Made by a program: the position numbers and the translations under genes
The notes under the pieces: model-generated
Databases searched by the model: none
Told to the model about the DNA's origin: nothing
Seen by the model: only the letters and a program-made list of their open reading frames with translations
NCBI RefSeq assembly: GCF_900129325.1
Contig: NZ_FQUP01000003.1
Location: 496,001 to 560,000, forward strand
Source of the DNA: Kaistia soli DSM 19436
GTDB taxonomy: Bacteria > Pseudomonadota > Alphaproteobacteria > Rhizobiales > Kaistiaceae
Direction of reading: 5' to 3'
DNA: 64,000 bases
Part shown: positions 45,272 through 55,095 of the stretch, piece after piece
Layout: each line of letters opens with the position of its first letter
How positions within the stretch are numbered: position 1 is the first letter of the stretch

Positions 45272-45913
45272 GTGAGCCTCGCCGACAGCGACGCCCCGCG
45301 CGACTGCCCGTTCTGCCCAAGACTCGTGGCGTTTCGCGAGGCCTGGCGGGTCCGTGAGCCGCTTTGGCATAATGCCCCGGTCCCGTCCTTCGGCACTGCC
45401 GAAGGACGCCTCCTGATCGCGGGCCTCGCGCCTGGGCTCCGTGGCGCCAACCGCACCGGGCGCCCATTCACGGGCGACTATGCCGGTGACCTCCTCTATG
45501 ACACGCTGATCCGGTTCGGCTTTGCCGAGGGAATTTTCGAGGCGCGGCCCGACGACAGCCTCTCACTTGTCGACACGGCCATCGCCAATGCAGTGCGCTG
45601 CGTTCCGCCGGAAAACAAGCCGACCACCGAGGAAATCCGCACCTGCAGGCCTTTCCTGACCGCGACAATCGCCGCCATGCCGCGCCTCGAAATCGTCGTG
45701 GCGCTCGGCAAGATCGCGCATGATTCCCTCGTTGTCGCGATGGGCGAGAAAATGGCTCGCTATCCGTTCGGCCATGGTCGGCAGCACCGGATCGGGAGAT
45801 TGATGATCTTCGATAGCTACCATTGCTCCCGCTACAACACGAATACCGGCGTGCTGACCCCCGAGATGTTCCGGGCGGTTTTTGCCAATGTCAGGGCGTT
45901 CCTTACCCCCTGA
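45272..45913 (+). CDS. Uracil-DNA glycosylase, family 5 (UDGb) type
   Basis: Removes uracil (and in this family other deaminated bases) from DNA. The 213-residue product opens with an Fe-S-like Cys pair CPFCPRL and has LIAGLAPGLRGANRTGRPFTGDYAGDLL, matching the family 5 motif GLAPAxHGGNRTGR. Cys pairs near CPFC and VRCVPPENKP, YHCSRYNTNTG fit a 4Fe-4S cluster and the second motif. Start is GTG (45272), 5 bases after GGAGG. It follows the NYN gene after 14 bp, so the two may share a transcript. Confidence 0.88.
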   Translation: MSLADSDAPRDCPFCPRLVAFREAWRVREPLWHNAPVPSFGTAEGRLLIAGLAPGLRGANRTGRPFTGDYAGDLLYDTLIRFGFAEGIFEARPDDSLSLVDTAIANAVRCVPPENKPTTEEIRTCRPFLTATIAAMPRLEIVVALGKIAHDSLVVAMGEKMARYPFGHGRQHRIGRLMIFDSYHCSRYNTNTGVLTPEMFRAVFANVRAFLTP

Positions 45914-46150
45914 TCGGCCATCGTGCTAAAAAAGCCACGATTGCCGGCTGATGCACCCAGCTTCAGACATTCGCACTGCGCAATTGATATGTTTGCATTA
46001 CCATAAGCATGTCTAGTTGGTTCGATGGCGTGGCAAAAGTTTCGGCTTCTCGCCTGTAATCATTTAGAAATTTTCTAAGGGCGCCTTATGCCCGTCCGCA
46101 AAGGCTGCCGTCTGCTGTTGACGGCGCGGCCCTCGAACGGAGATTTTCCA

Positions 46151-47404
46151 ATGCGATTGAAGACGTTCATCCTCTGCTCCGCCGCGAGCCTCGCCACGAT
46201 CGGTGGCGCCCAAGCCGCCGATCTGACGGTCGCCGAGCCCGTCGACTATGTGAAAGTCTGCGACGCATTCGGTGAGGGCTTCTTCTATTCGCCGGGCACC
46301 GACACCTGCATCAAGGTCGGCGGCTATGTGAAGTTCGGCACGGCGTTCGGCGACACCGACTTCGGCTATTACAACGAGAGCTATCCGACGAGCCGATGGA
46401 GCAATTTCTACACGGAAGCCTCGATCCAGCTCACGGCCTCGTCGGTGACTGAGTTTGGTAATCTGACCGGCTTCATCGATATGCGGGCGCAGTCGGGCAA
46501 CGAGGGCAATTTCAGCGAGTCGCTGACGCAGGCCGTCAACAGCGCGACGAACTCGGCCTATATCGACAGCGCCTACCTGCAGCTCGGCCCCGTCCAGGCT
46601 GGCTATTTCACGTCACTGTTCGACTTCGGCCGCGGCTATACGGATACCGAGGGCTTCGGCTCGGACGAAACCACAGACCACATCCAGTTCACCTATGCGT
46701 CCAACGGGTTTGCCTTTGCGGCTTCGATCGAAGACCAGCGCGATCGCGGCGCGGCAGGCAGCACGGACGGCCTGACCGATGTGGACGGCGTCTACACGAT
46801 CGGTGGGCAGGACAACATTCCAGACCTGATCGCGGCGATTTCCTATTCGTCGGGGATCGTCAGCGGCAAGCTGGCAGCCGCGTATGTTAACCAGGCCGTC
46901 GATGTGACGGGCTCCGGCACGGCCAGCGATCCCTATGTGGGCACCGGCAAGGACGGCTGGGCCGTCGGCGGCGGGCTAGAATTCTCGCTCGACAGCTTCT
47001 CGAAGGGCGACGGGTTCTTCATGTCCGCCGCGTATGGCAAGAATGCCAATAGCTTCACGGGCATCGCGGGCGGCACTTCGGTCGCGGATCTCGGCGGCTT
47101 CGAGGATGACGAGCTCGCGACCATCGCGACGGGCACCAGCTGGAGTGCGCTCGCCTCATACAAGCATCAGTGGAACGAGGCCGTCTATTCGGCGGTCACC
47201 GGCGGCTATGCCCAGTTTGATGGCGACGGTGCGCTGTTCACGGATTACAGCCTCAAGGCTTGGCGCGGCGTCTTCTCGACGAGCTGGACGCCCGTCACCA
47301 ATCTCGAGCTGATGCTGGACGGCAGCTATTCGCGCGTCGAACAGACGGACGACACCACTGGCGACGCCTGGGCGGTCAATCTCTGGATGCAGCGTTCCTG
47401 GTAA
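46151..47404 (+). CDS. Porin of the Hyphomicrobiales Omp2-like family
   Basis: Outer-membrane beta-barrel channel. The 417-residue precursor starts with the signal peptide MRLKTFILCSAASLATIGGAQA, cut before ADLTVAEPVDYVKVCDAFGEGFFYSPGTDTCIKVGGYVKFGTAFG, a family signature with a Cys pair. The C-terminus ends in an aromatic residue (QRSW), as needed for barrel assembly. The ATG at 46151 is chosen for the signal peptide; an upstream in-frame start adds 21 residues. A strong terminator-like hairpin follows. Confidence 0.95.
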   Translation: MRLKTFILCSAASLATIGGAQAADLTVAEPVDYVKVCDAFGEGFFYSPGTDTCIKVGGYVKFGTAFGDTDFGYYNESYPTSRWSNFYTEASIQLTASSVTEFGNLTGFIDMRAQSGNEGNFSESLTQAVNSATNSAYIDSAYLQLGPVQAGYFTSLFDFGRGYTDTEGFGSDETTDHIQFTYASNGFAFAASIEDQRDRGAAGSTDGLTDVDGVYTIGGQDNIPDLIAAISYSSGIVSGKLAAAYVNQAVDVTGSGTASDPYVGTGKDGWAVGGGLEFSLDSFSKGDGFFMSAAYGKNANSFTGIAGGTSVADLGGFEDDELATIATGTSWSALASYKHQWNEAVYSAVTGGYAQFDGDGALFTDYSLKAWRGVFSTSWTPVTNLELMLDGSYSRVEQTDDTTGDAWAVNLWMQRSW

Positions 47405-47420
47405 GCGTCGTTACGATCGC

Positions 47421-47450
47421 GGGGCGAGGGTCCGGCCCTCGTCCCGCCCC
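47421..47450 (+). terminator. Hairpin after the porin gene
   Basis: GGGGC (47421-47425) pairs with GCCCC (47446-47450) and GAGGG with CCCTC inside it, with a 5-base bulge. It follows the porin stop at a distance of 16 bases. A short T-containing tract follows. Confidence 0.55.
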
Positions 47451-47557
47451 ATTCTACCCAGTTAGGGCCATCGGGCTGACAGTGCTTGGCGCGTGATCGT
47501 CGCGAGCCACATGGATAAACGAATCAACGGATTAGAAGCGTCGGCCGAGATATTGAA

Positions 47558-48034
47558 TCAACCTCGGTCGCGCAGCACGCGGCTCTTCTCGCGATTCCAG
47601 TCCCGCTCTTTCTCGGTCGCGCGCTTGTCGTGCAGCTTCTTGCCCCGCGCCAGCGCGATCTCGACCTTGGCCCTGCCCTTGTCGTTGAAGAAGATCTTGA
47701 GCGGCACGATGGTCATACCCTCGCGCTGAACTGCGACGGCAAGCCGGCCGATTTCCTTCTTGTGCAGGAGAAGCTTCCGCGGACGGCGGGTCTCGTGGTT
47801 GAACTGGTTCGCCTGGAGATATTCCGGGATATAGGCGTTGTAGAGCCAGACCTCGCCACCCTTTTCGGCCGCGTAGGAATCGCTGATCGTCGATCGGCCG
47901 CCACGCAGAGACTTGATCTCGGTGCCGGTCAGCATGATACCCGCCTCGAAGACCTGGCCGATCTCGAAATCATACCGAGCGCGGCGATTATCGGCCGCGA
48001 GCTTGTAACGGGGATCGCCCGTTCCGCCGGACAT
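47558..48034 (-). CDS. smpB: SsrA-binding protein SmpB
   Basis: Partner of tmRNA in ribosome rescue. The 158-residue product reads [41 protein letters not shown], with the OB-fold core, and [19 protein letters not shown] at the basic C-terminal tail, both typical. It follows dapA by 10 bp, a conserved order. Confidence 0.97.
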   Translation of the reverse strand: MSGGTGDPRYKLAADNRRARYDFEIGQVFEAGIMLTGTEIKSLRGGRSTISDSYAAEKGGEVWLYNAYIPEYLQANQFNHETRRPRKLLLHKKEIGRLAVAVQREGMTIVPLKIFFNDKGRAKVEIALARGKKLHDKRATEKERDWNREKSRVLRDRG

Positions 48035-48044
48035 CAGCGCATCC

Positions 48045-48920
48045 TCAATTGGTCAGGCCGGCATGCACCAGCGCAGCCCGGATCGCCGTCTTGGTCGGCT
48101 CGGTGATGCCGACCAGCGGCAGGCGCACGTCGTCTTCCATCCGGCTCAACACCGAAAGGGCGTACTTCGCTCCCGTCGGGTTGGGCTCGATGAACAGCGC
48201 CTGGTGCAGCGGCATCAGCCGGTCCTGATAGGCAAGCGCCTTGGCGAAGTCGCCCGCGATGCAGGCCGCCTGGAATTCCGCGCAGAGCTTCGGTGCGACA
48301 TTCGACGTCACCGAGATACAGCCGCGTCCGCCATGCGCCATGAAGGCAAGAGCTGTCGCGTCCTCGCCAGAGAGCTGGATGAAATCGTGTCCAATGGCAT
48401 GGCGGGTCTGGCTGACGCGTTCGAGCTTCGCCGTGGCGTCCTTGACGCCGACGATATTCGGCAGCTCGGCCAGGCGCGCCATGGTCTCGACGCTCATGTC
48501 GACCACGGAACGCGGCGGAATATTGTAGATGATGATCGGCAGGCCGACGGCGTCGTTGATCGCCTTGTAGTGCTGGTAGAGCCCCTCCTGATTGGGCTTG
48601 TTGTAGTAGGGCGTCACCACCAGCACGGCATCGGCGCCCGCCTTCTCGGCATGGCGGGCGAGGTCGATTGCCTCTCGGGTGTTGTTCGAGCCGGCACCGG
48701 CGATGACGGGCACGCGGCCGGCCGCCACCTCAATGCACAATTCGACGACGCGCTTATGCTCTGCATGGGACAAAGTGGGGCTTTCACCGGTCGTGCCGAC
48801 GGGAACGAGCCCGTTGGTTCCCTCGGTGATTTGCCAGTCCACAAAGCTGCGGAACGCCTCTTCGTCGACGGAGCCGTTCCGCATCGGCGTGACGAGTGCC
48901 GTGATCGAACCCTTGAACAT
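48045..48920 (-). CDS. dapA: 4-hydroxy-tetrahydrodipicolinate synthase
   Basis: First step of the lysine/diaminopimelate branch. Product of 291 residues: [72 protein letters not shown] with the active-site Tyr and [13 protein letters not shown] with the Schiff-base Lys. The ATG at 48920 matches the family. No T-box or lysine riboswitch is seen upstream. Its minus-strand leader abuts the divergent slt leader. Confidence 0.96.
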   Translation of the reverse strand: MFKGSITALVTPMRNGSVDEEAFRSFVDWQITEGTNGLVPVGTTGESPTLSHAEHKRVVELCIEVAAGRVPVIAGAGSNNTREAIDLARHAEKAGADAVLVVTPYYNKPNQEGLYQHYKAINDAVGLPIIIYNIPPRSVVDMSVETMARLAELPNIVGVKDATAKLERVSQTRHAIGHDFIQLSGEDATALAFMAHGGRGCISVTSNVAPKLCAEFQAACIAGDFAKALAYQDRLMPLHQALFIEPNPTGAKYALSVLSRMEDDVRLPLVGITEPTKTAIRAALVHAGLTN

Positions 48921-49184
48921 CGCGCGATTCCGCCTTTTGCCGTCAATCAGCCCAAATCCGCCCGGATAGAGTTCGGTTGCGGAACGGGATATGCTGCGGC
49001 GATCGTTGCTCTTTCCTCGAGGCCGGGACCATAGATGGTGCCTTGCGGCAGGGCAAGAACCGCCGTCGAACACGAGGCGTCAAGCCTTTGTTCACCACGT
49101 GGTCCTAACATTGGATGATCGGTCCGGCGTGGCATTGAACTCGTGGCCGTCCGGACTTGTGGTGTGCGTGAAGGAAGAGCGGGC

Positions 49185-51335
49185 ATGATCGAGAATTCTC
49201 GGGGCGGGAGGCGGCAAAGGGCGCAGTTGATGGCGCGGGTCGCGCTCGCCGCGCTGTTGGCCGCGACCATGGCTTCGGAAACGCTCGCCCAGGCCCTGCC
49301 GAAGCCCCGCTCCCATCCGGCCCGGTCGGCCGATGCGACCGACGACCTGACGACATCCGCGATCACGCCGGTTGCCAAGCCGACGACGAGCAAGGCCTCC
49401 GCGGCCTCGCTCGCCAATGACATTTCCACGTCCTTCTCGCCGAGCCAGCTCGGTCTCGAGGCGGCATTGAAGCTGGTCGATGCCGGTCAGATCGGTAAGG
49501 CGATGGCGATCGCCCAGCTGATGCCGGACCAGACCAACCGCCACATCATCCAGTGGCTGGTCGCCCAGAGCGGCAGCCCGGATGTCTCGGTGACGCAGAT
49601 CACGCAGACCGCGCAGGAACTGTCGGATTGGCCCGGACAGGCGCTGATGCGCCGCCGCGCCGAACAGGCGCTGCAGCGGATGAATGCTGATCCGGAGACC
49701 ATCGTCTCCGCCTTTGCCAACACCAAGCCGGGTTCCGACGAAGGTCTCATCCTGCTCACCGGCGCGCTCGTCGCGACGGGCCGGACCAAGGATGCGGCTG
49801 CGCTGTTGCGTCCTCGCTGGCGCAAGGATTCCTTCTCGTCCAGCAACGAGGCGGCGATCCTGAAGCAGTTCAGCGGCCTCCTGACTCCCGCCGATCACAA
49901 GGCGCGGATGGACATGTTCCTCTACAATGACGACGCGGCCGAGGGCCTCGCCGTCTCCAAGATGCTCGACCGAAACATGCAGGCGCTGGCCGCTGCCCGT
50001 GCCGCGGTCATTACCAAGTCGGCCAATGCCGGCGCTCTGCTCGCCAAGGTGCCCGGATCGCTGCGCAAGGACCCCGGCTATATCTACTCGGCGACCCAGT
50101 ATCTGCGCCGTTCCGAGCGGTACAAGGAAGCGGCGGCGATGATGCTGACCGCGCCGCGCAATGCCGAGCAGCTGGTCGATCCCGATGCATGGTGGGTCGA
50201 GCGGCGCGTGCTTTCGCGCGAGATGCTCGACATGGGCGACCCGCGTACCGCCTACAAGCTCGCCTCCGAGCATGCCGCCGAATCGAGCGCCAACCAGGCC
50301 GATGCGGAGTTCCATGCAGGCTGGTATGCTCTGCGCTTCCTCAATGATCCGGCCACCGCGCGCAGGCATTTTGCTGCGATCCAGGCGGCCTCCTCGATGC
50401 CGCTCAGCCAGTCGCGCGCCGAATACTGGCTTGGTCGCGCCGCCGAAGCGATGGGCGACCGCAACGAGGCGATCGCGCAATACCGCCTCGCCGCCGCCTA
50501 TCCGACGACCTTCTACGGCCAGATCGCCTCGGCCAAGCTGGGCATGAAACAGTTGAGCCTGTCGGGACCTGGCAGTGCCGACAACGCAACCCGGAAGCGT
50601 TTCGCCAACCGGGAGATGGTTCAGGCCCTGCAGCGCCTGTCGGCGGCTGGCTATGATGATCGCGCCCGCGCCTTCTACATGCAGTTGGCAGATACGCTGA
50701 CGAGCCCGACGGAAGTCGGCCTGCTCGCGCAGATGGCCGAGAAGGAAGGCCAGCATCAGGTGGCGCTGCAGATCGGCAAGAAAGCCTATGTGCGCGGCCT
50801 TCCGGTCGACACGCTCGCCTTCCCGATTGCGGCGATCCCGCGCGCGGTCAAGACCACCGCTGTCGAAAAATCGGTTGTCTATGCCGTCGCTCGCCAGGAA
50901 AGCGCCTTCAATCCGGCTGCCGTCAGCCATGCCGGCGCCCGCGGCCTGCTGCAGCTGATGCCGGGCACGGCCAAGATGGTCGCCAAGGCTGCCGGCGTTC
51001 CCTATTCGCTGCAGCGTCTCACCAGCGATCCGGGCTATAATGCGACGCTCGGTGCCGCCCATCTCGGCGACCTCGTTGGCGACTTCAACGGCTCCTACAT
51101 CATGGCCTTCGCCGCCTATAACGCCGGCAAGAGCCGCGTGGTGCAGTGGGTCCAGCAATATGGCGATCCACGCGATCCGAATGTCGATGCGATCGACTGG
51201 ATCGAGCGCATTCCCTACACCGAGACGCGCAACTATGTGATGCGCTGCACGGAGAACTTGCAGGTGTATCGCGCACGGCTTGGCGAGCCGGCGCTCGTGA
51301 TCAACCGGGACCTGCATCGCGGCGGCCCGACCTGA
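49185..51335 (+). CDS. slt: Soluble lytic murein transglycosylase
   Basis: Periplasmic enzyme that cleaves peptidoglycan to anhydro-muropeptides, 716 residues. A signal peptide runs to about residue 40 (ARVALAALLAATMASETLAQA). A long helical superhelix region (about 60-540) is followed by the SLT domain with the catalytic Glu in YAVARQESAFNPAAVSHAGARGLLQLMPGTAKMVA and FAAYNAGKSRVVQWV. I chose the ATG at 49185 because GGAAGAG precedes it. Length fits the long Slt70-type family. Products feed NagZ in this same organism. Confidence 0.94.
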   Translation: MIENSRGGRRQRAQLMARVALAALLAATMASETLAQALPKPRSHPARSADATDDLTTSAITPVAKPTTSKASAASLANDISTSFSPSQLGLEAALKLVDAGQIGKAMAIAQLMPDQTNRHIIQWLVAQSGSPDVSVTQITQTAQELSDWPGQALMRRRAEQALQRMNADPETIVSAFANTKPGSDEGLILLTGALVATGRTKDAAALLRPRWRKDSFSSSNEAAILKQFSGLLTPADHKARMDMFLYNDDAAEGLAVSKMLDRNMQALAAARAAVITKSANAGALLAKVPGSLRKDPGYIYSATQYLRRSERYKEAAAMMLTAPRNAEQLVDPDAWWVERRVLSREMLDMGDPRTAYKLASEHAAESSANQADAEFHAGWYALRFLNDPATARRHFAAIQAASSMPLSQSRAEYWLGRAAEAMGDRNEAIAQYRLAAAYPTTFYGQIASAKLGMKQLSLSGPGSADNATRKRFANREMVQALQRLSAAGYDDRARAFYMQLADTLTSPTEVGLLAQMAEKEGQHQVALQIGKKAYVRGLPVDTLAFPIAAIPRAVKTTAVEKSVVYAVARQESAFNPAAVSHAGARGLLQLMPGTAKMVAKAAGVPYSLQRLTSDPGYNATLGAAHLGDLVGDFNGSYIMAFAAYNAGKSRVVQWVQQYGDPRDPNVDAIDWIERIPYTETRNYVMRCTENLQVYRARLGEPALVINRDLHRGGPT

Positions 51336-51344
51336 GCCGCTGCC

Positions 51345-52199
51345 ATGGTCGAAGACTTCAGCTATCTCGGCCGTGACGGACTGACGCTTGCCGGGCGCGA
51401 CTACGGTTCTGGCGATTCGCCGTTGTTGCCGGTCGTCTGCCTGCCCGGGCTGACGCGCACGACCCGCGATTTCGAACTCCTGGCCGCTCCGCTCGCCGCC
51501 CGAAACCGCCGTGTTCTCGTCTTCGACTATCGCGGGCGTGGACGATCCGGCCGCGATCCAACCGGCCTGTCCTACACGGTACCGACCGAAATTGACGATA
51601 TCCTGCTCGGCATGGCGTCGCGCGGTGTCAGCCGCTCGGTCTTCGTCGGCACTTCACGCGGCGGCATCATCGCCATGAGCCTTGCGGCGGCGCGGCCCGA
51701 TCTCGTCGCGGGCGCCGTGCTCAACGATATCGGCAGCGTTGTCGAGGCTACGGGCCTGCTGCGCATCAAGTCCTATGTCGGCAAGGGAGCGGCGCCGGGC
51801 GACTGGGGCGAGGCGGCCGGCATGTTGCGGGCGCTGCATGGCGCGTTCTTCCCCGCCTTTTCGGATCTCGACTGGCAGACGCAGGCGCGGCTTACCTTCG
51901 CCGAGCAGGATGGAAAGCCCGTCATGGACTATGACCCGCTGCTGGCGCGCGGGCTCGACGCGCTGAACGACGCGACGCCTTCCGCCGACCTTTCGGCGGT
52001 TTTTCAGGCGCTTGTGGCGGTACCAGTGATGCTGATCCGCGGTGGTACATCGGATCTCATCACGCGCGAAACCGCAGAGACGATGGCCCGTCAGCATCCG
52101 GGGCTCGTCACGATCGAGGTGCCAGGCGAAGGTCATCCGCCGATGCTGCGCGGGAACCTCGTCACCGCCATTGCAGATTTCATCGACGGTATTCGCTAA
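51345..52199 (+). CDS. Alpha/beta hydrolase
   Basis: A 284-residue hydrolase of the abhydrolase_1 fold. The nucleophile elbow is GTSRGG (about 104-109); the Asp and His are likely in GGTSDLITRETAETMARQHPG and VPGEGHPPMLRG. The oxyanion-region motif near LPGLTRTTRDFELLAAPL is typical of esterase-type members. It lies 9 bp after the slt stop, so they may be co-transcribed. The substrate is unknown. Confidence 0.9.
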   Translation: MVEDFSYLGRDGLTLAGRDYGSGDSPLLPVVCLPGLTRTTRDFELLAAPLAARNRRVLVFDYRGRGRSGRDPTGLSYTVPTEIDDILLGMASRGVSRSVFVGTSRGGIIAMSLAAARPDLVAGAVLNDIGSVVEATGLLRIKSYVGKGAAPGDWGEAAGMLRALHGAFFPAFSDLDWQTQARLTFAEQDGKPVMDYDPLLARGLDALNDATPSADLSAVFQALVAVPVMLIRGGTSDLITRETAETMARQHPGLVTIEVPGEGHPPMLRGNLVTAIADFIDGIR

Positions 52200-52206
52200 C
52201 CTCCTG

Positions 52207-52803
52207 TCAGGACCGTGGACGGCGCCCCGGTCCATCCGATGCCGCGAGCCGTGCCGCCTGCCCGACCCAGTCCTCGCCATCGATCGTCTCGCCGAGATTG
52301 AGGTAGCCCGAGACCCAGGCGATCTCCTGCGGGGTCCAGGCGGCGATCTGGCTGAAATGATAGACGCCAATCGCGTAGAGGCGGTCCGCATGGCGGCGCG
52401 TCAGGCCGGGGATGCGTTGCAGTTGATCCGCCCTGCCCTGACGCGGCCCTGGAAGCGCCGGCGGACGCATGCGCGGCGGCAGCTTAGGTGTCCGCGGACG
52501 CGAAGCCAAATCCGCCGCTGGTGCTGATGGAGCCGATGCAGTGGGTTGTGGCGGAGCCGGCGCGTTGACGGGCCGCGCCTCGATCGTGAAGGTCGGCTCC
52601 TCCCGGCGAGTTGCTGAGGACTGGAGCGAGACTGGCTGCGGCAAGGGCACCAGCGTCGCGAGTACCTCTTCGTCTGTCTCTTCCGGACCCGCGCGGCGGA
52701 TGAAGAGCGGCCAGATCAGCCGGGCAAGCACCCAACCGACGAGCGCGCCGATCACGAAGCAGCAGGCAAGGATCGCCCAGAGTTCGGCTGCAAAGAGAAT
52801 CAT
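52207..52803 (-). CDS. Membrane-anchored helix-hairpin-helix protein
   Basis: A 198-residue protein with one N-terminal span (LFAAELWAILACCFVIGALVGWVLARLIW) and a C-terminal HHH-type domain: LQRIPGLTRRHADRLYAIGVYHFSQIAAWTPQEIAWVSGYLNLG, then EDWVGQAARLAASDG. The same domain appears in alphaproteobacteria at the ends of other proteins (the predicted 5' nuclease-like group), with unproven nucleic-acid binding. A Pro-rich linker joins the two parts. It overlaps the preceding small gene by 4 bases. Confidence 0.8.
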   Translation of the reverse strand: MILFAAELWAILACCFVIGALVGWVLARLIWPLFIRRAGPEETDEEVLATLVPLPQPVSLQSSATRREEPTFTIEARPVNAPAPPQPTASAPSAPAADLASRPRTPKLPPRMRPPALPGPRQGRADQLQRIPGLTRRHADRLYAIGVYHFSQIAAWTPQEIAWVSGYLNLGETIDGEDWVGQAARLAASDGPGRRPRS

Positions 52804-52949
52804 CGCAGTCCCCTGCCCGGCGCTCGGGGCTCGGCGGCACGGCGGGCGGCGGCGCGGGCCGACAGCACCGCGCCGATGGCGCCAGAGACCAGCCCAAGCA
52901 CAGTGGCTGCCGCCATGAATGGCCAGATATGGAGCAGCAGGTAGTCCAT
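52800..52949 (-). CDS. Small single-span membrane protein (49 residues)
   Basis: MDYLLLHIWPFMAAATVLGL begins a 49-residue protein with one hydrophobic span and an Arg/Ala-rich tail (SARAAARRAAEPRAPGRGLR). The ATG at 52947-52949 has GGGAG 7 bases upstream. Its stop overlaps the start of the HHH gene (ATGA type), and it follows the OmpA-like gene by 10 bases, so the three form one operon. No family is recognised. Confidence 0.7.
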   Translation of the reverse strand: MDYLLLHIWPFMAAATVLGLVSGAIGAVLSARAAARRAAEPRAPGRGLR

Positions 52950-52959
52950 GCGTGACTCC

Positions 52960-55095
52960 CTATCGGCTCTCGACCGTGAAGACGATGCGATTGTTCCGGT
53001 CGCGGCCATCGGCCGTCGCGTTGGAAGCGACGGGCTTTGATTCCCCATAGCCAACCGCGGTCAGCCGCTCGCGCCTTACCCCGTCCGCCACGAGCCGTTC
53101 CAGGACGTTTTCGGCTTCGTCGGCGCTGAGCGCCTTGTTGCGCCTGGCGGAACCGGCGGAATCGGTGTGGCCGCTGATCTCGACGCGCGCAGCTGGGCAA
53201 CGCTGTACGATGGCGGCGAGACGGTCGACAAGGCCGAAGCTCTGCGGCTGGATCGATGCGTCGTCCTCGTCGAAAACGATCTGCTGGCGCGAGAGCTCAA
53301 CGTCGAGCGCCTGCTGGCATTCGGGCGCCGATAGAGGATCCCCGCCCACCGCGACGATGATCGCCGAGCTGAGGACATATCCTTCAGGAAGCGCAGCGGT
53401 CAGATCGGCCTCGATTGCCTGCCGGGCACCATCCGAAACGGCGGCACCAGAGAGATCGAGCTGGCGATCAGTCAGCACGGCATGCCCGGCGGCAAGGCGG
53501 CTGACGGCCTGGAGTGCGGCCAGCACGCCCTCCTGCAGACCATCAGGTGCACCGCTCGCGCGGTCCAGCCCAAGCTCGATCTCCCCGTCAGGAAAGAGAG
53601 GTTTCGCTGCAGCCAGAATCGCAGCCGTCATCTCATCGGTCGGCACATAGCCCGAAAGCGTCAAGCCGCGATCAGTCCGGAGAATACCGAAGACGAACGG
53701 CGAGACGGCAGCCGGTGCCACGGCGTTGCGCCCCAGCGTCATGCTCGCCGGCAAGGTGCGTTTCAGTTGCTCCGTCAGTGTCTTGAAATCGGCAACAGAC
53801 GCGGCCTCTCCTTCGATGCCGTAATTGCGGCCCGTGAGCGATACGGCCCCCTGGCCGAGCAGTGCGAGCTGGCCGAGGCTGAAGCGCAAGGCGCCAATCC
53901 AATCCATTTTTGGATCGCCGGCAGCGATGGCCAGCCGGTCCTCGATCCTGAGCGACGGGAACTGGCGCGTCGCCTCGGCCGCGATCTGCTTTTCCGCCCC
54001 TTCCGTCGGCACGTAGCCGGACAGGATCACACGATCGGCCTCGCGCGTCGCACGCCAGACATAAGGATCGACGAAGGGCGGCTCGACATCGACGCTGCCG
54101 ATCGTCACGCCCTCCTCGGTCTTGTCTCGGCGGGCGCCGAGATCGGCCAACATCGCCTGATGATCATCGACCGACTTGGCCTTGCCGGATAGCGTCAGGA
54201 CCGCGCCCTCGATCAGGGCGAATCCTTCCGAGAGATGGGGCAACTGTGTGGCGGCAAAGGCTGCCGCCGAACCGAAGCCTTCCGGCGCGCCCGAGGCGAG
54301 CCGCGTCTGATCGTCGATGGTGATCCCTGGCCCGGCCGCTGCCAATGCGCTGCGAATGGCGCCACGCGCGAGTTCGGAAGGAACGAAGCCCGTGATGACC
54401 GCCGTGTGGCCGTCATAGTTGACGCGCCAGGTGAACGTCGCGGCGCGCGGCGGCAGGATACGCACGGTTCGCAATTCGATGCTTGGCGGTAGCCCATGCG
54501 TCAGCGCATCCGCTGCCGAGGCGAAGCTTGCCTCGTCTTTCGCGGTGCCATCGATCGAGAGCGAGGGGCCGGCGAGCGTCGCCGTACCCTCCGAAAGTTC
54601 GGCAACGCGCGCGACGGCGAATTGCGCGAGGCCAATGAAGTCAACAGGCTGGCCGCGCGCCAATGTCGTGTTGTCCGTAACCGGGACGCCCGAAAGCCGC
54701 GTGGCCATATCGGTCTTGAGTGCAAGCCGGACGTCGCCAGAGGGCAGATAGCCCGTCAGCGTCAGCCCATCGGCGGATCGGGCAAGCGTGAAGACATAGC
54801 TCGCCTGCAGCGGCAGGATCGCGCTTGCATCAACGACTCGCCGGATGCCCCAGACGCCGCTGGCGGCTGCAATGGCCAGCCGCTGGGCTTCGAGAGTTGG
54901 TGCGGTGCCCGACAGGATGGCCGTTTGGCCGTCGACAGCCACGCTCGCCCAGGACTGCCCGGCATCGACGAGCTGCTGGTCGACGCGGGCGGCGAGGTCG
55001 CTCGCCATCGGCCCGGCCGCGAGAACGAACACCGCAGCGGTCAACAGCGAGACGAGGAGAAGCCCGGCAGCGAGAACAAAGCGGAGCCCGGCCAT
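52960..55095 (-). CDS. OmpA-family envelope protein with tandem BON-like repeats
   Basis: A large periplasm-facing protein (about 711 residues from the ATG at 55093-55095, or 731 from a GTG at 55155) with one N-terminal span (AGLRFVLAAGLLLVSLLTAAVFVLA). The middle holds four or five repeats of about 150 residues, each with a motif like GLTLTGYLPS, AVITGFVPSE, VILSGYVPTE or LTLSGYVPTD; these resemble BON domains, which bind phospholipid or other ligands. The C-terminal OmpA domain (from about 585) has ARVEISGHTDSAGSARRNKALSADEAENVL, the peptidoglycan-binding frame. It is read as an inner-membrane-anchored protein linked to the cell wall. Confidence 0.82.
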   Translation of the reverse strand: MAGLRFVLAAGLLLVSLLTAAVFVLAAGPMASDLAARVDQQLVDAGQSWASVAVDGQTAILSGTAPTLEAQRLAIAAASGVWGIRRVVDASAILPLQASYVFTLARSADGLTLTGYLPSGDVRLALKTDMATRLSGVPVTDNTTLARGQPVDFIGLAQFAVARVAELSEGTATLAGPSLSIDGTAKDEASFASAADALTHGLPPSIELRTVRILPPRAATFTWRVNYDGHTAVITGFVPSELARGAIRSALAAAGPGITIDDQTRLASGAPEGFGSAAAFAATQLPHLSEGFALIEGAVLTLSGKAKSVDDHQAMLADLGARRDKTEEGVTIGSVDVEPPFVDPYVWRATREADRVILSGYVPTEGAEKQIAAEATRQFPSLRIEDRLAIAAGDPKMDWIGALRFSLGQLALLGQGAVSLTGRNYGIEGEAASVADFKTLTEQLKRTLPASMTLGRNAVAPAAVSPFVFGILRTDRGLTLSGYVPTDEMTAAILAAAKPLFPDGEIELGLDRASGAPDGLQEGVLAALQAVSRLAAGHAVLTDRQLDLSGAAVSDGARQAIEADLTAALPEGYVLSSAIIVAVGGDPLSAPECQQALDVELSRQQIVFDEDDASIQPQSFGLVDRLAAIVQRCPAARVEISGHTDSAGSARRNKALSADEAENVLERLVADGVRRERLTAVGYGESKPVASNATADGRDRNNRIVFTVESR

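Noticed and set aside
49092-51317. A 741-codon minus-strand frame over slt
   Set aside because: Shadow of slt, whose frame has a signal peptide and the catalytic SLT motif; the antisense translation has neither.
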